From positions 42,517 through 106,516 of the forward strand of contig NZ_LZSG01000049.1 in NCBI RefSeq assembly GCF_001665395.1: 64,000 nucleotides of DNA. Reading direction: 5' to 3'. Made by a program: the position numbers and the translations under genes. This stretch comes from Mycobacterium sp. 1164966.3. GTDB taxonomy: Bacteria > Actinomycetota > Actinomycetes > Mycobacteriales > Mycobacteriaceae. This document shows positions 34,226 to 42,723 of this stretch, piece after piece (position 1 is the first letter of the stretch; each line of letters opens with the position of its first letter). The notes under the pieces are model-generated. The model searched no databases. It saw only the letters and a list, made by a program, of their open reading frames with translations, and was not told the DNA's origin.

Positions 34226-35110
34226 CTACCCCAGGTCGGAGGCGCTGAATGTGTCGCAGTTCTTCGGCTGACCGGTCTGATACCCGACGGTGAACCAGTG
34301 CTGCCGCTGCTCGGATGAGCCGTGCGTCCAGGATTCGGGGTTGGTCCTGCCGTTGGTCTCCTGCTGGATACGGTCGTCGCCCACCGAAGCCGCCGCCGAC
34401 AACGCGTCAGCGATGTCCTTGTCGCTCAATGGGTTCAGGTACGGAACACCGGTGCTCTCCTGCTTGGTGGTGGACGCGTAGTGCGCCCAGATCCCCGCGT
34501 AGCAGTCGGCCTGCAACTCGGTGCGCACGCCGTTGCCGCCGGCGCCCTGCGCGCCCTGCTGGGCGCGACCCAGGACGTGCAGCAGATTCTGCACATGATG
34601 GCCGTACTCGTGCGCCACCACATACTCCTGCGCGAAAGGCCCACCGCTGGAACCGAATCGGTCCACCAACACCTGGAAGAAGTCGGTGTCGAAGTATGCC
34701 GTCTGGTCCACCGGGCAGTAGAACGGCCCGACTTCACTGGTGGCCGCGCCGCAGCCGGTGTTCACCTGGCCGGTGAACAGGCGCACGTGCGGGCGGGTGT
34801 AGTTGCGCATCAGCTCATGCCACACCGCGTCCACCGAGTTGCCGGTGGCGACCACCCGGCACTGCACGTATTTGTTGGCGTCGGCGCCGGTTTTGCACTG
34901 ACTCAGGTCGAAACCGGGCGCCGAGTAGTCGCTGGTATTCATTCCCTGCTGGTGCATCACCCGGCCGGGATCGACGCCGAGGAACATGGCCAGCAGCACG
35001 ATTACCAACCCGCCCAGGCCGCCGCCGATGGCGACCATGCCGCCACCACCTCCGCCGCCGGAAGACGACGCGGTGCTGGTGTCGATCTGCATACCCTCGT
35101 TGAAGGTCAT
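34226..35110 (-). CDS. Membrane-anchored neutral zinc metallopeptidase (Rv2575-like)
   Basis: A 294-residue protein with a Gly/Ser-rich N-terminus, one membrane helix (GGLGGLVIVLLAMFLGV) and an outer peptidase domain. The zincin motif HEYGHH is at 167-172 and is followed by the polar AELQADCYAGIWAHY segment that supplies the third ligand. The frame continues upstream to 35377, but ATG at 35110 gives the normal N-terminus and a length close to M. tuberculosis Rv2575. It is the last gene of a three-gene minus-strand set with the SRPBCC and ketopantoate reductase-like genes. The substrate is unknown. Confidence 0.9.
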   Translation of the reverse strand: MTFNEGMQIDTSTASSSGGGGGGGMVAIGGGLGGLVIVLLAMFLGVDPGRVMHQQGMNTSDYSAPGFDLSQCKTGADANKYVQCRVVATGNSVDAVWHELMRNYTRPHVRLFTGQVNTGCGAATSEVGPFYCPVDQTAYFDTDFFQVLVDRFGSSGGPFAQEYVVAHEYGHHVQNLLHVLGRAQQGAQGAGGNGVRTELQADCYAGIWAHYASTTKQESTGVPYLNPLSDKDIADALSAAASVGDDRIQQETNGRTNPESWTHGSSEQRQHWFTVGYQTGQPKNCDTFSASDLG

Positions 35111-35118
35111 GGCACAGC

Positions 35119-35622
35119 CTAACGCGATCGCGTGGCGGAGAATCGGGCGTCGGTGTAAGAGCGCAGGTTGCGCAGAAACCGCCGTAGCGCCAGATTGAGC
35201 AGCGGCGCAGCCAAAAACATCGCCAGCCGCGCCGGGCCGGCCGGTTTCTGCGCCATGGTCCAGGTCAGCCGGCAGCCGTCGGGTATGACCTCGACCCGAT
35301 AGTCCTCGGCGAACGCGGCGACCGAACTCGTCGAGCATTCGTTGAACCGGAATGCCATGTGGGTGAACGGTTCCCACGCCAGGAATTCTTCGTTGCCGAC
35401 GATGCCGCCGCGCATCTCGACGATGCGCGTGGTCCCGACACCGCGCGGCTCGGGACTTGTCCAGGTCACTTTGGTGATCACGCTCGCCCAGCGGGGCCAG
35501 GACTCGGCGTCAGCCAGCACCTCGAACAGCTGCTGCGGGGTGATGGCGAGGTCGACACTGCTGCGGAACATGTAAGGCGCGTTGTCGGTGAAATTCAGGT
35601 CCACGCGCTCGCAGGGGAACAT
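35119..35622 (-). CDS. SRPBCC (START-like) family protein (Rv2574-like)
   Basis: A 167-residue protein of the polyketide cyclase/START-like fold. FRSSVDLAITPQQLFEVLADAESWPRW at the N-terminus is diagnostic, and the last helix region is PAGPARLAMFLAAPLLNLALRRFLRNL. Such proteins bind hydrophobic ligands. No catalytic assignment is possible. It lies 8 bp before the peptidase gene and 11 bp after the reductase-like gene, in one operon. Confidence 0.88.
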   Translation of the reverse strand: MFPCERVDLNFTDNAPYMFRSSVDLAITPQQLFEVLADAESWPRWASVITKVTWTSPEPRGVGTTRIVEMRGGIVGNEEFLAWEPFTHMAFRFNECSTSSVAAFAEDYRVEVIPDGCRLTWTMAQKPAGPARLAMFLAAPLLNLALRRFLRNLRSYTDARFSATRSR

Positions 35623-35633
35623 GAGTACTTAAC

Positions 35634-36521
35634 CTAACCCGGGCCGTCGCTGGCGGCCGCCAGCAGTGGCACCACGACGTCGCTGATCGGCGTGGCCAGC
35701 CCGTGGGCGCGCGCCTTGCGGATGATCACCCCGTTACGGATGTCCCACTCCAGCCGTCGATGGCTTTCCCGGTCGGCCAGCATCGAGGTGCCCATGTCCT
35801 CGGGAACCTGACGGAACATCTCGACCATTTCATCGACCGAGTCCTCGGCCAGCCGTGCGCCCTCGGCCTGAGCGACGGCCAGGCATTCGGTGACGTAGCG
35901 GCGCGACAGGTCGGCGACGTCGTCGCGGCGGAACATGCCCGACCGCCGCCCGGACAACGCCATGAACCCCGCGAGCGCGTTGACCAGCAACTTGCGCCAT
36001 GCCGCCGTGAGAAAGTCGGGGTCGCACTCCACGTGGCAGCCGGCACCGCGCAACAGTTCCGCAAGTTCGGCCGCCATGGGTCCGCTGGGCAGCACCAGCC
36101 TGGCTTCGCCGCGCAGCCGCACCCAGCCCTCGGGCTGGGTCTCAGCCGCGTACCACACGATCCCGGGCACCACCGGCGACGACGGACAGTGCGGCTGCAC
36201 CTGCTCGACTTGTTCGACCCCGTTCTGCAGCACGGCGACGATGGTGTGCTCGCCGCACAGCCGCCTCAGCCAGCCGGCGGCGTCCTCGTTCTGGGTCGCC
36301 TTGACCGCGAGTATCAGCACATCGACAGGACCGTCCACCTCGCGTGGATCGGTGTGCACCGGGCCGGGCACCACGATCGCTTCCACGCCGTCGGGCCGCA
36401 GTTCGATGCTGTCGCGCGGCGTGTGACCGCAGACCACCACCGGATGCCCGGCCTTGTACAGCAACGCGGCGACCGTCGTGCCGACGGCGCCGGGGCCGAC
36501 GAGTGCGATGTTGGTTGTGAT
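35634..36521 (-). CDS. Ketopantoate reductase (PanE/ApbA) family protein with non-NTG start
   Basis: A protein of about 295 residues with the PanE fold. The dinucleotide motif is ALVGPGAVGTTVAALL. KxxxN is at Lys177 and Asn181 (RKLLVN), and the C-terminal helical domain follows. Family members reduce 2-oxo acids such as ketopantoate with NADPH. The frame from an upstream TGA contains no ATG, GTG or TTG before the nucleotide-binding motif. The first NTG codon, TTG at 36464, would delete that motif. A likely start is ATC at 36521-36519, with AGGAGG 13 nt before it, reading as if from a former ATG. A single-base change or read error would explain this. Confidence 0.75.
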   Translation of the reverse strand: MTTNIALVGPGAVGTTVAALLYKAGHPVVVCGHTPRDSIELRPDGVEAIVVPGPVHTDPREVDGPVDVLILAVKATQNEDAAGWLRRLCGEHTIVAVLQNGVEQVEQVQPHCPSSPVVPGIVWYAAETQPEGWVRLRGEARLVLPSGPMAAELAELLRGAGCHVECDPDFLTAAWRKLLVNALAGFMALSGRRSGMFRRDDVADLSRRYVTECLAVAQAEGARLAEDSVDEMVEMFRQVPEDMGTSMLADRESHRRLEWDIRNGVIIRKARAHGLATPISDVVVPLLAAASDGPG

Positions 36522-36584
36522 GAGACAGAAATTACCTCCTCTAGACTGGTCACTCGTTCAATCCCGGCTTGAAGAGGAGTTTTT

Positions 36585-38360
36585 GTGTTGCGCAGCCACG
36601 CCGCTGGTTCGCTTCGGACTCACGACGTCGGGCAGCAGGTGACGTTGGCCGGCTGGGTGGCTCACCGCCGCGACCACGGCGGCGTCATCTTCATCGACCT
36701 GCGGGACGCGTCCGGCATCGCCCAGGTCGTGTTTCGCGCTTCCGACGTGCTGGCGCAGGCGCACCGGCTGCGCGCCGAGTTCTGCATCGCGGTGACCGGC
36801 GTGGTCGAGACCCGCCCAGAAGGCAACGCCAACCCCGAGCTGCCGACCGGCGAGATCGAGGTCAACGCGTCGGCGCTGGCGGTGCTGGGTGAGAGTGCGC
36901 CGCTGCCGTTCCAGCTGGACGAGCCCGCGGGCGAGGAGTTGCGGCTCAAGTACCGTTACCTCGACCTGCGCCGCGAGGGTCCGGCCGCGGCAATTCGGTT
37001 GCGCTCCAAGGTGAATGCCGCCGCGCGGGCAGTGCTGGCCCGACGGGAGTTCGTCGAGATCGAGACGCCGACGATCACCCGCTCGACGCCGGAGGGGGCG
37101 CGCGACTTCCTGGTCCCGGCCCGGCTGCGGCCCGGCACGTTCTACGCCCTGCCGCAGAGCCCGCAGCTGTTCAAGCAGTTGTTGATGGTGGCGGGGATGG
37201 AACGCTACTACCAGATCGCACGCTGTTACCGCGACGAGGATTTCCGCGCCGACCGCCAACCCGAGTTCACCCAGCTCGACCTGGAGATGAGCTTCGTCGA
37301 CGCCGAAGACATCATCGCCGTCTCCGAAGAGATCCTGACCGCGCTGTGGGCGCTGATCGGCTATGAGATTCCCACGCCCATCCAGCGGATCACCTACGCC
37401 GAGGCGATGCGGAGGTTCGGCTCGGACAAGCCCGACATGCGGTTCGGGCTGGAGCTCGTCGAGTGCACAGAGTTCTTCTCCGACACCACGTTTCGCGTCT
37501 TCCAGGCGCCGTATGTCGGTGCGGTCGTGATGCCCGGCGGGGCGTCGCAGCCGCGGCGCACGCTGGACGGCTGGCAAGACTGGGCCAAGCAGCGCGGGCA
37601 CCGCGGGCTGGCCTACGTCCTGGTCGGAGAGGACGGCATCCTGGGCGGGCCGGTGGCCAAGAACCTCAGCGACGCCGAGCGCGACGGCCTGGCCGCGCAC
37701 GTCGGCGCCCAGCCCGGTGATTGCATCTTCTTCTCGGCGGGCCCGCCCAAGCCGTCGCGAGCCTTGCTGGGGGCGGCCCGCAGCGAGATCGCGGGCCGGC
37801 TCGGGCTGATCGACCCGGACGCCTGGGCGTTCGTGTGGGTGGTCGACCCGCCACTGTTCGAGCCCGCCGACGACGCGACCGCGGCGGGGGACGTGGCGGT
37901 GGGCTCCGGGGCGTGGACCGCGGTGCACCACGCCTTCACCGCGCCGAAGCCGGAGCACGAGGATGCGGTGGACGGCGATCCCGGCAGCGTGCTGGCCGAT
38001 GCCTACGACATCGTGTGCAACGGCCACGAGATCGGTGGCGGCTCGATCCGTATCCACCGCCGTGACATCCAGGAGCGGGTGTTCGCGGTGATGGGCCTGG
38101 ACAAGGCCGAGGCGGAGGAGAAGTTCGGTTTCCTGTTGGAAGCGTTCACCTTTGGCGCTCCGCCGCACGGCGGGATCGCGTTCGGCTGGGACCGCATCAC
38201 GGCGCTGCTGGCCGGGATGGACTCGATTCGTGAGGTGATCGCGTTTCCCAAGACCGGCGGCGGCGTCGACCCGCTCACTGACGCGCCGGCACCGATCACG
38301 CCCCAGCAGCGCAAAGAGTCTGGAATAGATGCCAAGCCCAAACAGGTTGAGCAGGCATGA
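36585..38360 (+). CDS. aspS: Aspartyl-tRNA synthetase
   Basis: A 591-residue class IIb synthetase of bacterial type. The N-terminal OB-fold binds the anticodon (HDVGQQVTLAGWVAHRRDHGG). The catalytic core has motif 2 (RYYQIARCYRDEDFRADRQPEFTQLD), the inserted GAD domain (about 290-420) and motif 3 (GGIAFGWDRI). Mycobacterial AspRS is often non-discriminating and also charges tRNA-Asn, which is then amidated by GatCAB; the sequence alone does not settle this. GTG at 36585 has GAAGAGGAG upstream. The stop overlaps the next start as ATGA. Confidence 0.96.
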   Translation: MLRSHAAGSLRTHDVGQQVTLAGWVAHRRDHGGVIFIDLRDASGIAQVVFRASDVLAQAHRLRAEFCIAVTGVVETRPEGNANPELPTGEIEVNASALAVLGESAPLPFQLDEPAGEELRLKYRYLDLRREGPAAAIRLRSKVNAAARAVLARREFVEIETPTITRSTPEGARDFLVPARLRPGTFYALPQSPQLFKQLLMVAGMERYYQIARCYRDEDFRADRQPEFTQLDLEMSFVDAEDIIAVSEEILTALWALIGYEIPTPIQRITYAEAMRRFGSDKPDMRFGLELVECTEFFSDTTFRVFQAPYVGAVVMPGGASQPRRTLDGWQDWAKQRGHRGLAYVLVGEDGILGGPVAKNLSDAERDGLAAHVGAQPGDCIFFSAGPPKPSRALLGAARSEIAGRLGLIDPDAWAFVWVVDPPLFEPADDATAAGDVAVGSGAWTAVHHAFTAPKPEHEDAVDGDPGSVLADAYDIVCNGHEIGGGSIRIHRRDIQERVFAVMGLDKAEAEEKFGFLLEAFTFGAPPHGGIAFGWDRITALLAGMDSIREVIAFPKTGGGVDPLTDAPAPITPQQRKESGIDAKPKQVEQA

Positions 38361-38779
38361 GCCAACCTGACACCGGAACGCTGAACGCGTTCAACAACAA
38401 CATCATCGAGGAGTTCCGGGCCAACAACGGCAAGGTCGGCGGCCAATTCGTCAACGCCAACCTGTTGCTGCTCACAACGACCGGCGCCAAGTCCGGCCAA
38501 AAGCGAATTTCGCCGCTGGCTTATTTCCGCATCGATGGCAAGCTGATCATCATCGGGTCCTTCGCGGGCGCCGACGTCAATCCAGCTTGGGTGCACAACT
38601 TGCGGGCCAACCCGAGCGCGCACATAGAAGTCGGCTCGGATGGGTTCGACGTGACCGCCCGCGAACTGCCGTCCGACGAGCGTGACGAGCTCTTCGAAAA
38701 GGTCGCCGCGGCCGCCCCGGGCTTCGCCGAATACCAGTCGAAGACCAGCCGGGTGATCCCGCTCTTCGAGCTGTCTTAG
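38357..38779 (+). CDS. F420-dependent nitroreductase/quinone reductase (DDN-like)
   Basis: A 140-residue split-barrel protein of the deazaflavin-dependent nitroreductase family. NLLLLTTTGAKSGQKRISPL (about 34-53) is the signature that meets the F420 tail phosphate. GSFAGADVNPAWVHNLRANP is the matching second motif. Such enzymes use reduced F420 to reduce quinones and related acceptors. It overlaps aspS by ATGA, so it is translated along with a housekeeping synthetase. M. tuberculosis does not have it at this place. Confidence 0.9.
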   Translation: MSQPDTGTLNAFNNNIIEEFRANNGKVGGQFVNANLLLLTTTGAKSGQKRISPLAYFRIDGKLIIIGSFAGADVNPAWVHNLRANPSAHIEVGSDGFDVTARELPSDERDELFEKVAAAAPGFAEYQSKTSRVIPLFELS

Positions 38780-38880
38780 GCCGTCGAATGTGGGCTCGCG
38801 GCACGTCTGGGCCGGGCGAAGCGTGACACAAGTCCACAGTCGCGGAGGCGCCGCGCGCCACGGTGGGGTAAGCAAGCCTG

Positions 38881-39945
38881 ATGAGCACCTCGCGGCTGAC
38901 GCTGTTTTCCAGGGCGGCTGAGGGCGGCAAGGCCGGCCTGCAACGAGTCCGCGGCGTGTGGTGGACCATCCTGCAGACGGCGGTGGCCGCAGGCCTGGCC
39001 TGGTACATCACCCACGATCTGCTCGGGCATCCGCAACCGTTCTTCGCCCCGATCGCTGCCGCGGTTTGTCTGTCGGCCAGCAATGTCTTACGTGCGCAAC
39101 GCGCGATTCAGATGATGGTGGGAGTGGCGCTCGGTATCGGCATAGGCACCGTCGTGCAGAAGGTCATCGGGACCGGGGCCGTCCCGATCGCGGTCACCGC
39201 GCTGGTGGCGCTGTGCTTCGCGGTGCTGATCGGACAGGGTTTCATCGGGCAGGGACTGATGTTCGTCAACCAGACCACCGTGTCGGCGGTTTTGCTGCTG
39301 GCGTTGTATCGCAGCGGTGTCGGCGCCGAACGCATCTACGACGCGCTGATCGGTGGTGGGCTGGCCGTCGTCTTCGCCGTCCTGTTCTTTCCGGCCAACC
39401 CGCTGGTGGTGTTGGGTGGCGCGCGCACCGGGGTGCTGAACGCCTTGTACGACGTGCTGTGCCGCACCGCGGATTTCGCCGCCGGTCGCAAGAAAGCACC
39501 TTCTGACTGGCCATTGTCGGCGGTCGACCGCGTCCACGAGCAGCTCGGCAACCTCATCCAGGCCCGCAATACGGCCCGACAGGTGGTGCGGGCGGCGCCG
39601 CGCCGGTGGGGGATGCGCCAAGTCGTGTACGCCGCCGATCACCAGGCGCTGTATGCGGCCTTGCTCGCGGGCTCGGTGATGCAGCTTGCCCGCGCGGTCG
39701 CGCCCGCGCTGCACACCCCCGACTGGCTTCCGCAGCCGATGCCCGCGGTACTCGTCGACCTCGCGCAGGCGACATCGCTGGCGGACTCGGATCCGGTGAG
39801 GGCGAGCGCACACGTCGAGGCTGCGCGCGGACATGCCGCGGCGCTGCAGTCGAGCGCCGCCGAGAAAACAGAAGTGCTGCTGGCCGGCGTCGTGCAGTCC
39901 TGCGTGGACGACCTGCAACGAGTGATCGAGCTCAGACCAACGTGA
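38881..39945 (+). CDS. FUSC-family membrane protein (Rv2571c-like)
   Basis: A 354-residue protein with about six N-terminal membrane helices (from ILQTAVAAGLAWYIT to VVFAVLFFPANPLVVL) and a helical cytoplasmic C-terminal half. This is the layout of FUSC/aromatic acid exporter family proteins. Charged HPQPFFAPIAAAVCLSASN between helices is typical of the family. The transported compound is unknown. It converges with the YjbR-like gene, with only 15 bp between their stops. Confidence 0.88.
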   Translation: MSTSRLTLFSRAAEGGKAGLQRVRGVWWTILQTAVAAGLAWYITHDLLGHPQPFFAPIAAAVCLSASNVLRAQRAIQMMVGVALGIGIGTVVQKVIGTGAVPIAVTALVALCFAVLIGQGFIGQGLMFVNQTTVSAVLLLALYRSGVGAERIYDALIGGGLAVVFAVLFFPANPLVVLGGARTGVLNALYDVLCRTADFAAGRKKAPSDWPLSAVDRVHEQLGNLIQARNTARQVVRAAPRRWGMRQVVYAADHQALYAALLAGSVMQLARAVAPALHTPDWLPQPMPAVLVDLAQATSLADSDPVRASAHVEAARGHAAALQSSAAEKTEVLLAGVVQSCVDDLQRVIELRPT

Positions 39946-39960
39946 GCCAGATCCAAGGAT

Positions 39961-40350
39961 CTACGACGATTCGGCGAGAAACTCCTGAACCAGCCGCTTG
40001 GGGGCCTGCGTCAGCCACGCCTCGGTGATCAGCTCCTCGAGCTCGATGACCCGGATGTTCGCCAGTTTCACCAGCACCGCCGGATAGCCGTCGAAATGCG
40101 GGGTGGTGAAATACACGTCCGGCTGGTCGGCGATCAACGCGAACTTCACGCCTTCGTCGGACACCCGGACACCGAGGATGTCGCCAACGGGTGGCTGCGT
40201 CCCGAGCGCGCGCAGCGCTTCATGGTCGGACTTGCGCAACGGCCGCTCCCAGGCCACCAGTTTCTTGCCCACCCGCCAGTCGTGCGGCGCCGGTTCCGCG
40301 GTCAGCGGCAGCTGACCGATGATCCGGGCGACGTCGTTCCAGGTGGCCAC
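39961..40350 (-). CDS. MmcQ/YjbR family protein (Rv2570-like)
   Basis: A 129-residue protein of the YjbR (MmcQ) fold, often described as a double-wing DNA-binding-like domain. GVKFALIADQPDVYFTTPHFDGYPAVLVKL and the C-terminal ELITEAWLTQAPKRLVQEFLA are typical. The function is not established for the family. It is a single minus-strand gene facing the FUSC gene. Confidence 0.85.
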   Translation of the reverse strand: MATWNDVARIIGQLPLTAEPAPHDWRVGKKLVAWERPLRKSDHEALRALGTQPPVGDILGVRVSDEGVKFALIADQPDVYFTTPHFDGYPAVLVKLANIRVIELEELITEAWLTQAPKRLVQEFLAESS

Positions 40351-40445
40351 CCTTCGATTGTGCTCCCGCCACCACAGCTATGGCAGGTTTCTGCGTGTAT
40401 CCGGCCCCAAGGGCCGAAGCGCCCGCTGCCGCTAACGCCGTCGAA

Positions 40446-41687
40446 TTAGCTCGCGGATTCCGGCAGGGCCGGCGCCTCACTCAGCCAGTCCAGCAGCTTT
40501 TGGTAGATCGACGGGTGATTGAGCAGGTCGAAATGGTGCAGACCGGTCAACGTCAGTCCGTGTGCGGACTCGAACGGAATCTTGCGTGACCGGCCACGGC
40601 CGGCCGCGCTCGCCGGACGCACGAGGCTGTCGCCGACCAGGAGGCCGATCGCGCGCGGCGCAGCGGAGGTGGCGACGAAGTGGTAGACGGCGTGCGGCAG
40701 GAAGGGCACCTCGTGGCAGCGGTCCTGCAGAAATTCGTCGGGGTCGCAGTCGCGCCAGTCCTCGTCGAGCAGCGCGCCGAAGCGCAGGTCCTTGACGCCG
40801 GAGCTGCGCCTGTTCAGGAAGTAGGCAACTGCGCGGGTCTCCGGAAGCTTGGCCAGCGCCCAGGAGGCGACGTTGACCCCTTTTTCCAGGTCGGCGCCGA
40901 GGTGCGGCGAACCCAGGCAGACCACGTGTCTGACCTTGTCGGTCCAGCCCTGCTGGTGCTCTAGTCCGTAGTGGCAGGCGCTGCGTGCCACCAGGCCGCC
41001 CATCGAGTGCCCCACCAGCGCGATTTCGTCAACCGGCACCGGCCACAGGGTCTGCAGCTGGTGCAGCAGATCGGCCAGGCCCTGGCCGTTTTGCGAGATG
41101 TGGAACCCGGTGTTGTACCGCAGATAGATCGGGGTGATCCCCAGCTCGTTGCGCAACCCGGTGCCGTACGGCTGGTGGATTTCCCCGGTCCGCGGCCGGC
41201 GCCACCACGAGCGCTCGGTCAGACACCAGCCGTGCACGAAAACCGCGATCCGGCCGGTAGCCTCCGGAAACGCTGCCGCGATCGACTCGGTGGTCAGTGC
41301 GACGGGCTGTCCGTGCCGGCGGATCCCCATCGAGAGTGCGAAGGCGTTGCCCTGGTCGGCCAGCTGGTCGCCGTAGATTCCGTTGAGCGCCGCGACGGCT
41401 CCCGCGACCCGCGGAGCCGCCTGGACCGTCGGATCGTCGTCGTTGCTGCAAGCCTCGGCGGCGAGCGCCCCCGCACCGTGCAGCGAACCCCGGATGGCGC
41501 CGTCCACCAGCCGGTAGGTGACCGCTGCGGTGGCGTCGTGAACCAGCTGCACGGGTTTGGACACCGGCCCCACCGCGTCGAAGACGCGACTCGAGATCCC
41601 GCTGTGCATGTCGCGGACCAGCGCGGTGACCACCCGGGTGCCTTCGCCCGCAAGGTCGGCCAACGATCGGATTTCGTGTCGTTGCAC
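40446..41687 (-). CDS. Alpha/beta hydrolase, lipase-like
   Basis: A 413-residue protein. The oxyanion part is RIAVFVHGWCLTERSW and the nucleophile elbow is VGHSMGGLVARSA (Ser228). The acid and His members lie in the last third, with LTLTGLHHFDLLNHPSIY near the C-terminus. The region before residue 110 is helical and unlike known lipases. No signal peptide or lipobox is visible. The start is GTG at 41687 behind a good GGAGGAG site. It is divergent from the transglutaminase gene. The substrate is unknown, but PGAP1-like and triacylglycerol lipases show the same elbow. Confidence 0.85.
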   Translation of the reverse strand: MQRHEIRSLADLAGEGTRVVTALVRDMHSGISSRVFDAVGPVSKPVQLVHDATAAVTYRLVDGAIRGSLHGAGALAAEACSNDDDPTVQAAPRVAGAVAALNGIYGDQLADQGNAFALSMGIRRHGQPVALTTESIAAAFPEATGRIAVFVHGWCLTERSWWRRPRTGEIHQPYGTGLRNELGITPIYLRYNTGFHISQNGQGLADLLHQLQTLWPVPVDEIALVGHSMGGLVARSACHYGLEHQQGWTDKVRHVVCLGSPHLGADLEKGVNVASWALAKLPETRAVAYFLNRRSSGVKDLRFGALLDEDWRDCDPDEFLQDRCHEVPFLPHAVYHFVATSAAPRAIGLLVGDSLVRPASAAGRGRSRKIPFESAHGLTLTGLHHFDLLNHPSIYQKLLDWLSEAPALPESAS

Positions 41688-41790
41688 GAGCCACTCCTCC
41701 CCAGTTGCTGTCGGCGCACACGACAGTCGTCAACAGACGTTAATGGTTCCCACTTTGTCGCAGAAGACCACAATTGGTCAGAATCTCGGT

Positions 41791-42723
41791 GTGCCTGACG
41801 CTTCGTTCGACTCCGCCGCCCACCGCTATCGCGTCACGCACCGCACCGAATATCGCTACTCCGACGTCGTGACCAGCTCCTACGGCCGGGCTTTTCTCAC
41901 CCCGCGCGACTCGCTGCGGCAGCGCTGCATCGCACACCGCCTGGTCATCGAACCAACTCCGGCCGACAGCTCCACGAGCCGCGACACCTACGACAACATC
42001 AGCTCGTATTTCCACGTCACCGAGCCGCATCGCAGCCTGACCATCACCAGCGACTCGATCGTCGAGGTGGGTCCACAGGTCCCCAGCCGGTACGCGGGCG
42101 GGCCGGCGCTGCAACCGTGGGAGGCCGCCCGGCCGAGCGGGACCCGGGGAGCGCTGGCAACCGACTTCGCGCTGGACCTGAACCCCCCCGAGATCACCGA
42201 CGAGATCCGCGAGTACGCGGCACCCAGCTTCCAGCCCGGCCGCCCCTTGGTCGAGGTGATGCGCGACCTGGGAAGGCGGATCTTCAACGATTTCACTTAC
42301 CGGTCCGGCACGACGACGATCTCCACTCGGGTCGGTGAGGTTCTGGCGGCCCGCGAAGGGGTATGTCAAGACTTCGCGAGGCTGGCGATCGCCTGCTTGC
42401 GAGCCAACGGTCTGGCGGCGTGCTACGTCTCCGGGTACCTGGCCACTGACCCACCGCCCGGAAAGGATCGGATGATCGGCATTGACGCAACCCACGCCTG
42501 GGCGTCGGTGTGGACGCCCCAGCAGCCAGGACAATTCGAGTGGCTGGGCCTCGATCCCACCAACGATCAGCTGGTCGACCAGCGCTACATCGTGGTGGGT
42601 CGAGGCCGGGACTATGCAGACGTGCCGCCGCTGCGCGGCATCATCTACACCAACTCCGAGCACAGCGTGATCGACGTCGCCGTCGACGTGGTGCCGTTCG
42701 AAGGCGATGCCCTGGATGCGTGA
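41791..42723 (+). CDS. Transglutaminase-like Cys protease (Rv2569c-like)
   Basis: A 310-residue protein with the bacterial transglutaminase N-terminal beta domain (RYRVTHRTEYRYSDVVTSSYGRAFLTPR) and a catalytic domain holding the triad Cys192 (REGVCQDFARL), His235 (DATHAWASVW) and Asp255 (GLDPTND). This family is more often a peptidase or amide hydrolase than a crosslinker. GTG at 41791 gives a length near that of M. tuberculosis Rv2569c; the frame is open back to 41557 but lies over the divergent hydrolase start. It overlaps the next gene, a zinc-ribbon peptidase, and is part of the ATP-grasp/alpha-E cluster. Confidence 0.92.
   Translation: MPDASFDSAAHRYRVTHRTEYRYSDVVTSSYGRAFLTPRDSLRQRCIAHRLVIEPTPADSSTSRDTYDNISSYFHVTEPHRSLTITSDSIVEVGPQVPSRYAGGPALQPWEAARPSGTRGALATDFALDLNPPEITDEIREYAAPSFQPGRPLVEVMRDLGRRIFNDFTYRSGTTTISTRVGEVLAAREGVCQDFARLAIACLRANGLAACYVSGYLATDPPPGKDRMIGIDATHAWASVWTPQQPGQFEWLGLDPTNDQLVDQRYIVVGRGRDYADVPPLRGIIYTNSEHSVIDVAVDVVPFEGDALDA

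Noticed and set aside
36558..38168. 536-codon open frame opposite aspS
   Set aside because: Antisense to all three aspS motifs; no start context and no recognisable domain.
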